This document shows positions 7,161-16,483 of a DNA stretch of 64,000 nt, in pieces (the stretch's first letter is position 1; the number at the start of each line of letters is the position of its first letter). The notes under the pieces were generated by a model that was not told the origin of the DNA, made no database searches, and worked only from the letters and a program-made list of their open reading frames with translations. Location: the NCBI GenBank assembly GCA_002172485.2, contig NHFP02000003.1, positions 289,010-353,009 of the forward strand, read 5' to 3'. The stretch comes from Crocinitomicaceae bacterium TMED114 (GTDB lineage Bacteria > Bacteroidota > Bacteroidia > Flavobacteriales_D > Sanyastnellaceae). The translations under genes and the position numbers were made by a program.

Positions 7161-9452
7161 TCAGTCCTGCTTCAGGATGCGCTGGCGGGTGCCATCGTCC
7201 AACTGCAGCACATACACGCCGCCGGGCTGACCCACGAGCGACAACCCACGGCTGGCGGGAAAGCACAGCACCTCGCGGCCTGCCGCATCCAAGAGTCGGC
7301 CGGAGACCCGGTCACCTGTCCACCGAATCCAGTCCGCCGTAGGGTTCGGCGCGATTTGACGCTGCCCGGGCGACGGTACATCGTCCCCGCCCAAGATGAT
7401 CGCATAGTTGTTGGTGGCGTCCGCTGTGGGGGTGGCAAACCACACCCAATAGTCCGCTCCATCCGGAACCCGACCCAACGATGCGTCCTGCTCGGACGCG
7501 CCAAAGGCGAAGAAGTCCAGGATGACCCAGAACCCTCCGGCTTCGTTCCATTCCAACAGGGCAATCTCCTCACCTGAGGCAGACAGGGTGAACGGCGCGT
7601 GAAACGGACCTTGCTCGGGGTCGTTGTCGAGCCAGTAGAACGCCCAATCCCCGGCGGCGAGCGAGCCTTCCGGCAATGCGTATTTGTTGGGATTATTGAG
7701 GTTGTCCGTCAGGTACTTTCCACCGAGGCCCACCGGCGCGGAACCGGCATTGAAGAGCTCCACCCAATCGTCGAATTCGCCGAAAGCATCGGAGACATTG
7801 TTGGCGTTGGAACTCATCAACTCATTGATGACCAATTCAGATGGCGACATTCCGACCGTCACGAGCTCGGGCGTGCAGGGAATCCACCGCTCCAATCCCC
7901 CGGAGCTTGTGACTTGAACGTGGTACGTCACGGTGGTCCAATTCCACTGAACGGGCACCTTCACGCCCCATGTTCCATCCCCGGGCTGCCGGTCGCCGTG
8001 CTCCCCATCGTCGAACATGTCGAAGGGCACTGCTCCACTGCCGGGATCCACCCAACAGACCACCTCCACTTCGTCAGCGCCGGCGTCCACAATCGTGCGA
8101 ACGCGAAGCGAATCCAAGACCGGCGCATTGTCCTCCACTTCGTGAACGACGAGAACCGGAACCTCCTGTTCCAACTGCCATTCCAGAGCGGCCAAGCGGG
8201 TGTCGAGCCAAGGCAGGATGCCGAATTCCACATGCCCACCGGATGCTTGACCCAACGACTGCTGGAAATTCTCGTAAGTGAACCCGAAAGACAGCGGGTA
8301 GTACCCATCGCTTTGGATGGCGGGATCGAGCAAGGCATGCCGGGGGGCCAGGTAGGCCTCCACGCTGTCCGGGTGCGCCCACTCGGTCATCATCCTGCGG
8401 AGGTAATGCGTGTACCAGTCCCGGTATTCAGGCACCGCCATCAGCCGATCGTAGAGCGGCCGGTACTCCGTCGACCACGTGTAAGGATCGCGGGTCTCCC
8501 ATTCCTGGTCGAGCCAATCGATGCCCCACGTGTTGTCGAGGTCGTAGGGGATGTACTCGAACAGGCCCGTCTGCGGATTGTGATAGAGGTAGAAATTGTT
8601 CTTGTTGCCAGCGTAGCCATCCCAGTTGCCACTGACCACATCCAAGGCTTGGACCTTGAGGAAATCGGCCACATTGAATACCTCCTCCAGCGCGCACTGA
8701 AAATCGGCGTCCGGCGTGTTGTTGAGCACGTCGATGAACTCGGCGATGTCGGTGTAGTCGTCGGCGACCTTGTTGGTCTTGAGCTCATAGGCGCGGCGCC
8801 CATTCACCTCGAACTTGTAGTCATCCGGTGTCTGGCTCATGTACTCCAGTGAGGCGGGCCAGAGGCACTTGTAGAAGTTGCCGGCATCCTTGTCGTAGTA
8901 CTCCTCCACGAATTCCTCATCGAAGTGCTCGGTGTTGAGGTAGGCCCCCAGGTATTCGCCGTTGAGCTCCACTTTCACGTGGCTCGTTCGGGAGCCTGCC
9001 AGGCCCATTCTGCGCAAGATGTTCCAACTCAAACCCGCGCGGAGCAAAGACGGGTCATTCTGGTTGGCGTTGACGTTCAGTTTCTCAAGGTCCACGTACT
9101 TCTGGCCGGGGACAAAGGCATTGAAATCCACCTTGAAGCTCTTCTTGGGAGAAAACAACGAGGTGTTGCCCCGGAGCCGCACCCCCACGTTGGGAATGAT
9201 GGTGTCCACGGTCGAGCTCTGGTAATGCACAGTCGCCGGGAACGGGTTGGTCGCGGCGTAGTCCACATCGCCAAAGAGCATCGCATCGACACTGTCTGGG
9301 TCCATCGTGATGGACAGGGTGGCCAATTCGTCCTGCACGTAGGCCGGCCCGAACGGCGGAATGTCAGTCTGGGCCCAAGTCGGGCCTGCGAAAAAGACGG
9401 CCAAGGCGCCCCATAGGGTTGCTCTACCCAAGATCTCGTTCAGGTTCTCCAC
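7161..9452 (-). CDS. CotH-kinase family surface protein with lamin-tail domain and T9SS signal
   Basis: Up to 763 residues. Start is GTG at 9452; TTG at 9431 would also leave the signal peptide ending TWAQ. Residues about 85-420 match CotH-type atypical protein kinases: LNVNANQNDPSLLRAGLSWN, then RTSHVKVELNGEYLGAYLNTE, DAGNFYKC, and the catalytic-type stretch GNWDGYAGNKNNFYLY with YDLDNTWGIDW. A lamin-tail domain follows (about 535-670: ELVINELMSSN through DDWVELFNAG). The last 80 residues (QIAPNPTADWIRW to RILKQD) form a type A T9SS sorting domain. It should therefore be exported and anchored outside the cell. It lies 27 bases downstream of a Cys/Asp repeat protein on the same strand, a candidate partner. 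Confidence 0.88.
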   Translation of the reverse strand: MENLNEILGRATLWGALAVFFAGPTWAQTDIPPFGPAYVQDELATLSITMDPDSVDAMLFGDVDYAATNPFPATVHYQSSTVDTIIPNVGVRLRGNTSLFSPKKSFKVDFNAFVPGQKYVDLEKLNVNANQNDPSLLRAGLSWNILRRMGLAGSRTSHVKVELNGEYLGAYLNTEHFDEEFVEEYYDKDAGNFYKCLWPASLEYMSQTPDDYKFEVNGRRAYELKTNKVADDYTDIAEFIDVLNNTPDADFQCALEEVFNVADFLKVQALDVVSGNWDGYAGNKNNFYLYHNPQTGLFEYIPYDLDNTWGIDWLDQEWETRDPYTWSTEYRPLYDRLMAVPEYRDWYTHYLRRMMTEWAHPDSVEAYLAPRHALLDPAIQSDGYYPLSFGFTYENFQQSLGQASGGHVEFGILPWLDTRLAALEWQLEQEVPVLVVHEVEDNAPVLDSLRVRTIVDAGADEVEVVCWVDPGSGAVPFDMFDDGEHGDRQPGDGTWGVKVPVQWNWTTVTYHVQVTSSGGLERWIPCTPELVTVGMSPSELVINELMSSNANNVSDAFGEFDDWVELFNAGSAPVGLGGKYLTDNLNNPNKYALPEGSLAAGDWAFYWLDNDPEQGPFHAPFTLSASGEEIALLEWNEAGGFWVILDFFAFGASEQDASLGRVPDGADYWVWFATPTADATNNYAIILGGDDVPSPGQRQIAPNPTADWIRWTGDRVSGRLLDAAGREVLCFPASRGLSLVGQPGGVYVLQLDDGTRQRILKQD

Positions 9453-9479
9453 GGCGTGAAAATACGCCCTGCCCGACCG

Positions 9480-11246
9480 TCATTCCCGAAGCAAAGGCCG
9501 CACCGACCGCCGGTCTCCCCACAGGGCCTCCAGCGCATACCAACCTGGGGCGATCCCATCGAGCGAGAGCTGCTCGCCAGGGGCCACGGAGGGCCACTCC
9601 GCAATGAGGCGGCCATCCATGTGATGGAGACGCAGTGCAATGCCGGCCCCAGTGGGCAGTCCTTCCACCCGAATCCAACCACTGGCGGGATTGGGCACGG
9701 GCGTCCAGGTCAGCCAGGCTTGTTCCTCCACGGAAATGACGGGGGACACCGTGACCTCCAGCTCCAGCGAATCACCATCGCACACGGGGTTGGTCTCCAC
9801 CACCTGCACGGCGTGGACGCCCTCGGTCGTCCAATAGACGGTCACGATGGGTGTGCCCTGGCCGCTGACAATGCTGCCACCGCTCACCGCCCACGTACAG
9901 GTATTGGCGGGGTCTGACGGTGAAGCGGTGTACAATGGGCTGTCCCCTACCGTCACCGACACGTTGCCCGTGATGGTTTCCGCGAACAGAAAGGCGCAGC
10001 TCGCATCGTCTTCGGTGGCAGCCTCGTCGTAGTTGCACGCGGCGGGGTCGGTGCACCCAAGGACTTCAGCTTCGTCGCACACCCCATCCCCATCGGCATC
10101 CTGCAGACAGTCCCCTGCGCAATCGACGTAATCCACGCCGTAGAGGTCCAGCGGGTACTCACAGGATGCATCGGCTTCCGTGGCGGCGGGGTTGTAATTG
10201 CACGCCAAGTCGTCCACGCACCCCGGCACTTCCGCTTCATCGCAGACGCCGTCGCCATCCATGTCGTTCAGACAATCCCCGCTGCAATCCACGTGATCCA
10301 AGCCGTGGAGGTCCAGCGGGTACTCACAGGACGCGTCAGCTTCCGTGGCGGCGGGGTTGTAATTGCAGGCCAAGTCGTCCAAGCACCCCGGCACTTCCGC
10401 TTCATCGCAAACGCCGTCGCCATCCATGTCGTTCAGACAATCCCCGTTGCAATCCACGTGATCCACGCCGTAGAGGTCCAACGGGTACTCACATCCGCCA
10501 TTGTCGAAAGCCGCATCAGGGTCGAAGTTGCAGGCGACTTCATCGGTGCAACCCGGAATGACAGCGCCAGTGAAGGGCAGTGAATCGGGGTTGAAAAATG
10601 TGCTGAGGTCGCCTCCGGCCTCCGAGACGGAAATGCCCAAGTCGTCGTCATACACGGTGCAGGTCACCTCATCGAACAGGAAGAATTCCACCTCATCTCC
10701 GGAGAGCACATACAGGGACATGCTGACCCAGCTGCCCCCCTCGAATTCAAAGGCCTCATCCACCCCCACCGTCACGCCATCCACGACGGCGAGCACGGTC
10801 ATGCCGACCACAGGCGCTCCATCGAGGGTGACCTCCGCGATGTAGGAGGACGGCAAGATGGGCAACACTTCCGGGAGCAGGTCCGGACCGATGCACTCGT
10901 CCGTGTCGTCGCATACCCCGTCCTCGTCGACATCGGCCGCACAAGTGCCTCCGCACTCTCCGAGGGCATCGAGCTGGTTGCCTTCACAATCGCCCCAGCC
11001 GTAATCCGCGGGCGTCCAACACGACCCGTCGTCCACCACCGCTTCGGGGTCAAAATTGCAGGCCATCTCATCGGTGCACCCTGTTGTTTCTGCGCTGATC
11101 TCACCGACCATCACATCGTCAAGCAAAACAGCGCCGATGCCACCGCCAAAGCAGATCGGACACAAATTCACCCCACCGAGATTCCCGGGATGGTCGAGCG
11201 GCCCTGTGGCAATCAGAAAGCAGAGGGACAGAAGAGCAAGGCGCAT
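9480..11246 (-). CDS. Cys/Asp-rich repeat surface protein with T9SS signal
   Basis: 588 residues. Signal peptide at 1-15 (MRLALLSLCFLIATG). The middle holds repeated modules of the form GCTDxxACNFDPxAxxDDxSC, alternating with calcium-binding-type segments (DMDGDGVCDEAE, as in thrombospondin type 3 repeats). Three near-identical 55-residue units lie at about residues 254-418. The PKD-like region that follows (SVTVGDSPLYTASPSDPANTC to VTVSPV) leads to a type A sorting domain (VPNPASGWIRV to RPLLRE). The architecture suits a calcium-stabilised extracellular stalk or adhesin. It is probably the first gene of an operon with the CotH-kinase protein. The specific ligand is unknown. Confidence 0.85.
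   Translation of the reverse strand: MRLALLSLCFLIATGPLDHPGNLGGVNLCPICFGGGIGAVLLDDVMVGEISAETTGCTDEMACNFDPEAVVDDGSCWTPADYGWGDCEGNQLDALGECGGTCAADVDEDGVCDDTDECIGPDLLPEVLPILPSSYIAEVTLDGAPVVGMTVLAVVDGVTVGVDEAFEFEGGSWVSMSLYVLSGDEVEFFLFDEVTCTVYDDDLGISVSEAGGDLSTFFNPDSLPFTGAVIPGCTDEVACNFDPDAAFDNGGCEYPLDLYGVDHVDCNGDCLNDMDGDGVCDEAEVPGCLDDLACNYNPAATEADASCEYPLDLHGLDHVDCSGDCLNDMDGDGVCDEAEVPGCVDDLACNYNPAATEADASCEYPLDLYGVDYVDCAGDCLQDADGDGVCDEAEVLGCTDPAACNYDEAATEDDASCAFLFAETITGNVSVTVGDSPLYTASPSDPANTCTWAVSGGSIVSGQGTPIVTVYWTTEGVHAVQVVETNPVCDGDSLELEVTVSPVISVEEQAWLTWTPVPNPASGWIRVEGLPTGAGIALRLHHMDGRLIAEWPSVAPGEQLSLDGIAPGWYALEALWGDRRSVRPLLRE
9993..10487 (-). repeat. Three tandem 165-bp coding repeats
   Basis: Units begin at 10487, 10322 and 10157 (minus strand), each exactly 165 bp and 55 codons, starting YPLDLxGxDxVDC and ending TExDASC. 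Units one and two are almost identical; unit three is more diverged. They lie inside the gene at 9480-11246 and look like a recent in-frame duplication of a Cys/Asp module. Confidence 0.9.
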
Positions 11247-11309
11247 GGCAGTGGGTCGAAGGCCAAGCTACGCAGTCGCTACTTTGAAAACATGCTGCGC
11301 TGCGGTTCA

Positions 11310-11372
11310 ATGATGTGGCCCGCCACCTTGGCTTTCCTCTTCTTGTTGGGTTGTGAAAAGGAGATCATGTAG
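11310..11372 (+). pseudogene. Possible remnant of a lipoprotein gene (signal peptide then stop)
   Basis: A 20-codon open frame: MMWPATLAFLFLLGCEKEIM followed by TAG. The first 15 residues make a textbook lipoprotein signal with an LLGC lipobox, but the product would end five residues later. The same frame stays open after the TAG until the patatin-like gene, so a nonsense mutation in a short lipoprotein is possible. A chance hydrophobic run is equally possible. Confidence 0.25.
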
Positions 11373-11540
11373 CCTGAACCCAACATCACCACGGTCGCTC
11401 TCCCTGACTTGCAGGATCCACTGACCCGCCCATCTGAACCCGGAAGCTCAGGGGCGCTCTCCGCCTGTCACCACGACGACTTCCGCCCCGTCCTCGCGCT
11501 TCGTGACGTGGGCACCAAAACGGCAAACCCGTCGTATTTT

Positions 11541-12458
11541 ATGAGGCGCCCCATGAATCGGTCTTTGCCCCTGTCCACCACATTCGATACCCTGCTCCTC
11601 GAGGGAGGCAGTTTGCGGTGCGCCTTCACGGCGGGGGTCCTGGACGCCCTCGCAGCAGTGAACGATCGAGGTTTCAAGCGGGTTTACGCAGTGTCCGCCG
11701 GGGCCATGGCGGTCACCAGCTTCCTGTCCGGGCAACGCAAGCACTTCATCGATGTGGCCACTTCGGTCATCGCCAACGGTCAATTCATTCGGTTTTCCTC
11801 GGCCCTCTCCGAGGAGGGGATCATGAATTTGGCGCACCTGTTCGACCATGTCCGCCACCACCACCCGCTGGACCTCGATGCGGCCCGGGACTTCGCCGCC
11901 AACAAGGAGGTCCGGTTCGTCACCACGGATGCGGAAACCGGCGCGGCCTGCTTCATGGACCCCACCCAAGGCGACTGGTTGCGCATCCTTTGGGCTTCGG
12001 CCACCTTGCCGATGGTGACCCGCGGGCGAATCAAAGTTGCCGGCCGCTGGATGTTCGACGGCGGCATGTCGGACGCCCTCCCGTTGGATGCGGCGTTGGA
12101 TGCCGGCGCGCAAAGCCTGCTCGTTGTTCGAACACGGCCGACCGGGATGCACATCCAGCAGAGTTGGATGGACTACTTTGCTTCGGTCTGGCACCGCGAA
12201 AATCCTGCGATTGCCGCCTTGTATGAACATGGTCACGATCACTACAATGCCACGGTGGACCGGCTGGCCACCGGTGGTGAATCTGGACGGCGCTACCTCG
12301 AGATCGCACCGGATGCACCGCTGAAATCCGACGGGTATCGGATTCAGGCGGACAGCCTGTGGGCCGATTACCACCATGGACTCAGCAAAGCGCTCGACTT
12401 GGTGGCCGCCCACTCGGAATTCTCCAAATCGGACAACAAGCACAATCCAACCCCCTGA
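11541..12458 (+). CDS. Patatin-like phospholipase, YjjU-type
   Basis: 305 residues from the ATG at 11541 (a second ATG at 11553 is also good). Patatin features: LEGGSLRCAFTAGVLDAL near the N-terminus forms the oxyanion-hole loop. AVSAGAM holds the nucleophile serine in a GxSxG-like context with A in place of the first G, and FDGGMSDALPLDAAL holds the catalytic Asp in the DGG motif. The family hydrolyses acyl esters of phospholipids through a Ser-Asp dyad. There is no signal peptide, so it is predicted cytoplasmic or peripheral. It has no close operon partner; the lamin-tail gene starts 104 bases downstream. Confidence 0.87.
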   Translation: MRRPMNRSLPLSTTFDTLLLEGGSLRCAFTAGVLDALAAVNDRGFKRVYAVSAGAMAVTSFLSGQRKHFIDVATSVIANGQFIRFSSALSEEGIMNLAHLFDHVRHHHPLDLDAARDFAANKEVRFVTTDAETGAACFMDPTQGDWLRILWASATLPMVTRGRIKVAGRWMFDGGMSDALPLDAALDAGAQSLLVVRTRPTGMHIQQSWMDYFASVWHRENPAIAALYEHGHDHYNATVDRLATGGESGRRYLEIAPDAPLKSDGYRIQADSLWADYHHGLSKALDLVAAHSEFSKSDNKHNPTP

Positions 12459-12562
12459 TTTCCCCGCCTTCAGGGTGTGTTGTGAAATCGTGAAGCCCAA
12501 GCCTACCGGTGGGCGCAACTGTTTGTATCGCACTACATTCGCGTTCGATTCACAACCCAGCC

Positions 12563-13447
12563 ATGCGCAAGCTTTTCTTCCTGGCGATCGTCGCCCTGTC
12601 CACCCAGATGCTCACTGCCCAATGCAACGAGCTGTTCATCTCCGAATACATCGAGGGATGGTCCAACAACAAAGCCCTTGAAATCTACAATCCGACGGGC
12701 AACGCCATTGACATGACGGACTACCGCCTGGAGCGTTATGCCAACGGTGCCACGGCGGCACAGGACAATCAAAAGACCGACCTGACCGGCACCATCGAGC
12801 CCGGTGGCGTCCTCGTCTACGTCATTGACAAGCAAGACCCCGATGGAGTGGACTTCGAGGCTCCGGTCTGGGACGAACTCGCTGAACAAGCTGACATCTG
12901 GCTGAACCCCGACTATCAGGAGAACAACACCATGTACTTCAACGGCAACGACGCCATGGTGCTCCGCAAAATCTCCACCAATTCACCGGTCGACATCTTC
13001 GGTGTGATTGGGGAAGATCCCGGTTCCGCAGGCTGGGATGAGATCACGCAAAACCACACCCTCGTGCGCCGCCCGGAAGTGACGGGTGGGGACACGCAAG
13101 CCGTGGACGAATTCGACGTGCTCGCCGTGTGGGATTCTCTGGAGGTCAACACCTTCGACCAATTGGGCTTCCACGTGTGCGACTGCGTGACGTCCGTCGA
13201 GGAGACGCGCACCAGCCAAGTGAAGGCCTTCCCAAACCCCTTCCACGACCGCTTGGACCTACTCGCTGCCCAGCCCATCGCGGGTGTCGTGGTGCGCACC
13301 CTCGCCGGTGCTGAGGTCCTGCGTCCTGTCACCAACGGCCGCCGACAGTTGCGTCTGGACCTGGCCGACCTGCCAACCGGGGCTTACCTCGTGGAGGTTC
13401 GCCTGACCGACGGCAGTGTCACGCGCCACCAGGCTGTCAAGCACTGA
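12563..13447 (+). CDS. Lamin-tail domain protein with T9SS signal
   Basis: 294 residues. Signal peptide MRKLFFLAIVALSTQMLTAQ, then a lamin-tail (LTD) domain from CNELFISEYIEGWSNNKALEIYN to about residue 215, including LTGTIEPGGVLVYVID and LRKISTNSPVDIFGVIGEDPG. LTDs of this kind are frequent in secreted bacterial nucleases and phosphoesterases, where they probably bind a surface or substrate. The C-terminus (VKAFPNPFHDRLDLL to TRHQAVKH) is a type A T9SS sorting domain. First gene of a tight operon: 13 bases to the TonB receptor, which is itself 2 bases from a phospholipase-D-type gene. Confidence 0.88.
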   Translation: MRKLFFLAIVALSTQMLTAQCNELFISEYIEGWSNNKALEIYNPTGNAIDMTDYRLERYANGATAAQDNQKTDLTGTIEPGGVLVYVIDKQDPDGVDFEAPVWDELAEQADIWLNPDYQENNTMYFNGNDAMVLRKISTNSPVDIFGVIGEDPGSAGWDEITQNHTLVRRPEVTGGDTQAVDEFDVLAVWDSLEVNTFDQLGFHVCDCVTSVEETRTSQVKAFPNPFHDRLDLLAAQPIAGVVVRTLAGAEVLRPVTNGRRQLRLDLADLPTGAYLVEVRLTDGSVTRHQAVKH

Positions 13448-13460
13448 TTCTGCGCTTCCA

Positions 13461-16400
13461 ATGAAGTCGATTCTCGCTTTGTTCCTGGCCCTCGGGCTGG
13501 GCACCTTGACCCTGCATGCCCAGAATTGCACCGTCAGCGGAATGGTCAGAGACGGGCTCTCCGGCGACCCCTTGGTTGGGGCATATGTCCAAGCCGGCGG
13601 CCTGATGACCGCCACCGACATCGATGGACGCTACACCCTTTCCGTACCGACGGGCAAGCGGGAATTGACCTTCAGCTACATCGGATACGCCGCCCGGACA
13701 GTGGACGTCGACTTGACCGGGGCCTCGCGCACCCTCGATGTCAAGCTCGAGTCCCTCATCCTCGAGGAGGCCATCGTGGCCGCCGACATCGCCATCGACC
13801 GCAAGACGCCGGTGGCCTTCACCAACGTCCTGCCCGCCCAGATTCAGGAAGAGCTGGCCGGCCGGGATTTGCCTCTGGTGCTCAACACGACGCCTGGCGT
13901 CTACGCCACCCAGCAGGGTGGTGGTGATGGCGATGCGCGGGTGACGATCCGTGGATTCGACCAGACCAACCTCGCCGTCATGGTCGATGGTGTCCCCATG
14001 AACGACATGGAGAACGGCTGGGTCTACTGGAGCAACTGGGCCGGTTTGGACCTCGTGGTGCGGACCACCCAAGTCCAGCGTGGACTCGGTGCCAGCAAGC
14101 TGGCCATCCCTTCCGTGGGCGGCACGATCAACATCCTGACCGGTGGGGACGAATCCGGCAATGGCAGCCTCACCCTGCTGAGTGAAGTCGGCAACTACGG
14201 GTACCACCGAAACAGCTTGTCCGGTGTCTTCGGCTCGCAAGAGAAAGGCTTCCTCCACTTTGTCGGCTCCTACCGGACCAACCAAGGATTTGCCGCCGGC
14301 CTCGAATCGGAGACTTACTCCTACTACCTCAAGGGCCGCAAGACCTTCGGCAACCACAACTTGAGTTTCACCACGTTCGGTGCACCACAGCGCCATGGCC
14401 AGCGGTCCTATCAGATGCAGGTGCATGAATTCGATGCCGACCTCGCTCGCGAGCTGACCGACGACGAGGGCCGGGTGGAACTAGAAGGCATCCTCGCCGA
14501 CGCCGATGAAGACGACCTGGTTTCCCGCGGTCGGGACTTCAATGAGTTCATCGTCAACTACCAGGAGGTTGACTACGACTACAACGAGGAAACGGGCATG
14601 GTGGACACCACCTACGGCCGCACGCGCCGCTACAATGCCCGTCAGAACTATTACTTCAAGCCCATCTTCACCGTCCGCGATGTATGGGCCCTGAGCGACA
14701 AGAGCTCACTGACGACCACAGCCTATGCCAGTTTCGGAACAGGTGGAGGAGAAGCGCTCGCCAGCACCCCAGGCACGCGACTCAGCGACGGCACCCTCGA
14801 CCTGCAGCCAACTTGGGACAGCCACCAGCTCTTCGAATTCGGCCCCAACGGCCTCAATGTGGATGCCAACGGAGAGCGCAAGGGCTCCAACTTCATTCGG
14901 ACCGCCCACAATGACCACCGCTGGTACGGTGCCCTGTCCAACTTCAACACCGCCCTCAACGACGACCTCAGCCTGAGTGCCGGGGTCGATGTCCGCCACT
15001 ACACGGGCAGCCATTACCGGACCATCGGGGACCTGTTCGGCGCGGATTACTACGATGCGCCGGATGACCGCCGCGATCAGAATGCCGACTTTGATGCGCC
15101 GCTGCGCGAAGGCGACAAGTATTTCTACCACGACGACGGCCAGGTCGCATGGGGCGGCACCTACGCCCAACTGGAGTGGGACAAGACGAACTACAGCGCG
15201 TTTGTCAACCTCTCCGGAGCGCAGAGCTGGTACCGCGGCATCGACTACTTCCGCCCGAAGGTGGTCACCCTGGAAGGCACCACGTACGAGGTCCGCTCTA
15301 CCGACGAATGGCGCGTGCTGGGCGACAACGATTGGTCCATCGGTGAACTCGCGGACGGCACCCTCTTGACGGCAGACCATCCCGGACTGGAGACGTACAC
15401 CACGGATTGGGAGCGCCTCAACAGCTTCACGGTGAAGGCCGGCGGCAACTACAACTTCAACGAGTGGACCAGCGCCTACACCAACCTCGGTTACTTGAGC
15501 CGGGCGCCCCTCTTCAACTCCGTTTTTGACCTCAACAACGACGTGATTGAGGGATACGAGAACCAGTACGTGAAGGCCGTGGAACTCGGAGTGAAGTATG
15601 CCCAAGGCCGCTTTGCCTCCAACCTCAATGCCTATCGCACAGGGTGGGAGAACAAGGCCATCAACCGGTTCTACAGCGTGTCCGGACTGTGGCAGGATCC
15701 AAACCTGAGCGTGTACTCGGACACCACGACGACCGCAGGCCGGGAAAACCTTCTGCTTTTGGCCCAGGATGACCGGGCGTTGGAAGACGTTGACTGGGGC
15801 ACAGAGGCCGCCACACTGGTGGAGCAGGCCGACCGCAACCTCGGCTACAACCTGCTCAACGCGGACGCTGTCCACAGCGGGGTCGAGTGGGACTTTGCCT
15901 ATGACGTCACCAACAAGCTCGATGTCCAAGGCGTCCTTTCCTGGGGCAATTGGCGGTGGACCAGCAACGAGCGGGTGGACCTCATCAACAGCTCGGACAA
16001 CGGGTTCATCACGCGCACGGACAATGGCACCGTGGCCGACACCCTCGTCAACCTCAACGGGGTCAAAGTCGGGGACGCCGCCCAGCGGCAGATCAGTGCA
16101 GCCGTGAGCTACCGCCCCAAGCGCGGAACCTACTTCTCCCTGCGGAGTACGTGGTTCTGGCAGCATTACTCCGACTTCTCCCCCGGAGACGTCATCACCG
16201 AGGGCGAGCCCCGCGATGTATGGGTGACGCCGGGCTACAACCTCATCCACTTCAATGCGGGCACCGTCTTCGATGTGAGCGACAATGCCCTGCTTCGGTT
16301 GCGCCTGAGCGTGACCAATCTGCTCGACGAACTGTACATCGCCGACGCACGGAACAATTCGCAGTACGCCCCCAACCCTTACGGACCTGATGGCGGCAGC

Positions 16401-16481
16401 GGCCGCGCCGAGGTCTTCGTCGGTCCGCCGCGCATGATCCGCGTGAGCGCCACCCTCGAACTCAAGGGACTCCAAAACTGA
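13461..16481 (+). CDS. TonB-dependent outer-membrane receptor
   Basis: 1006 residues from the ATG at 13461, which opens a signal peptide ending LTLHAQ. After it comes a carboxypeptidase-regulatory-like domain (CTVSGMVRDGLSGDPLVGAYVQ to SLILEEAIV, about 22-115), then the plug (LPLVLNTTPGVYATQQGGG, VTIRGFDQTNLAVMVDGVPM) and a roughly 700-residue beta-barrel ending in an aromatic-poor strand, SATLELKGLQN. It imports a substrate across the outer membrane using TonB energy. No SusD-like lipoprotein accompanies it, so a glycan role is not supported. Its neighbours are an exported lamin-tail protein and an exported phospholipase-D-type protein, which suggest nucleic-acid- or phospholipid-derived substrates (inference). 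Confidence 0.93.
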   Translation: MKSILALFLALGLGTLTLHAQNCTVSGMVRDGLSGDPLVGAYVQAGGLMTATDIDGRYTLSVPTGKRELTFSYIGYAARTVDVDLTGASRTLDVKLESLILEEAIVAADIAIDRKTPVAFTNVLPAQIQEELAGRDLPLVLNTTPGVYATQQGGGDGDARVTIRGFDQTNLAVMVDGVPMNDMENGWVYWSNWAGLDLVVRTTQVQRGLGASKLAIPSVGGTINILTGGDESGNGSLTLLSEVGNYGYHRNSLSGVFGSQEKGFLHFVGSYRTNQGFAAGLESETYSYYLKGRKTFGNHNLSFTTFGAPQRHGQRSYQMQVHEFDADLARELTDDEGRVELEGILADADEDDLVSRGRDFNEFIVNYQEVDYDYNEETGMVDTTYGRTRRYNARQNYYFKPIFTVRDVWALSDKSSLTTTAYASFGTGGGEALASTPGTRLSDGTLDLQPTWDSHQLFEFGPNGLNVDANGERKGSNFIRTAHNDHRWYGALSNFNTALNDDLSLSAGVDVRHYTGSHYRTIGDLFGADYYDAPDDRRDQNADFDAPLREGDKYFYHDDGQVAWGGTYAQLEWDKTNYSAFVNLSGAQSWYRGIDYFRPKVVTLEGTTYEVRSTDEWRVLGDNDWSIGELADGTLLTADHPGLETYTTDWERLNSFTVKAGGNYNFNEWTSAYTNLGYLSRAPLFNSVFDLNNDVIEGYENQYVKAVELGVKYAQGRFASNLNAYRTGWENKAINRFYSVSGLWQDPNLSVYSDTTTTAGRENLLLLAQDDRALEDVDWGTEAATLVEQADRNLGYNLLNADAVHSGVEWDFAYDVTNKLDVQGVLSWGNWRWTSNERVDLINSSDNGFITRTDNGTVADTLVNLNGVKVGDAAQRQISAAVSYRPKRGTYFSLRSTWFWQHYSDFSPGDVITEGEPRDVWVTPGYNLIHFNAGTVFDVSDNALLRLRLSVTNLLDELYIADARNNSQYAPNPYGPDGGSGRAEVFVGPPRMIRVSATLELKGLQN

Positions 16482-16483
16482 CC

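Noticed and set aside
10040..10560. Repeats that could be a CRISPR array
   Set aside because: The units are 165 bp, in frame and coding, with no short spacers and no cas genes nearby.
11448..12533. A minus-strand frame opposite the patatin-like gene ending EVVVVTGGERP
   Set aside because: The ending looks protein-like, but the rest is a shadow of the patatin gene with no start or domain support.
12480..12550. A possible promoter (TACATTCG) ahead of the lamin-tail operon
   Set aside because: One mismatch and no -33 box at a suitable distance, so it was not listed as a feature.
14706..16475. A 589-codon open frame opposite the TonB receptor gene
   Set aside because: Val/Gly/His-rich shadow without motifs.
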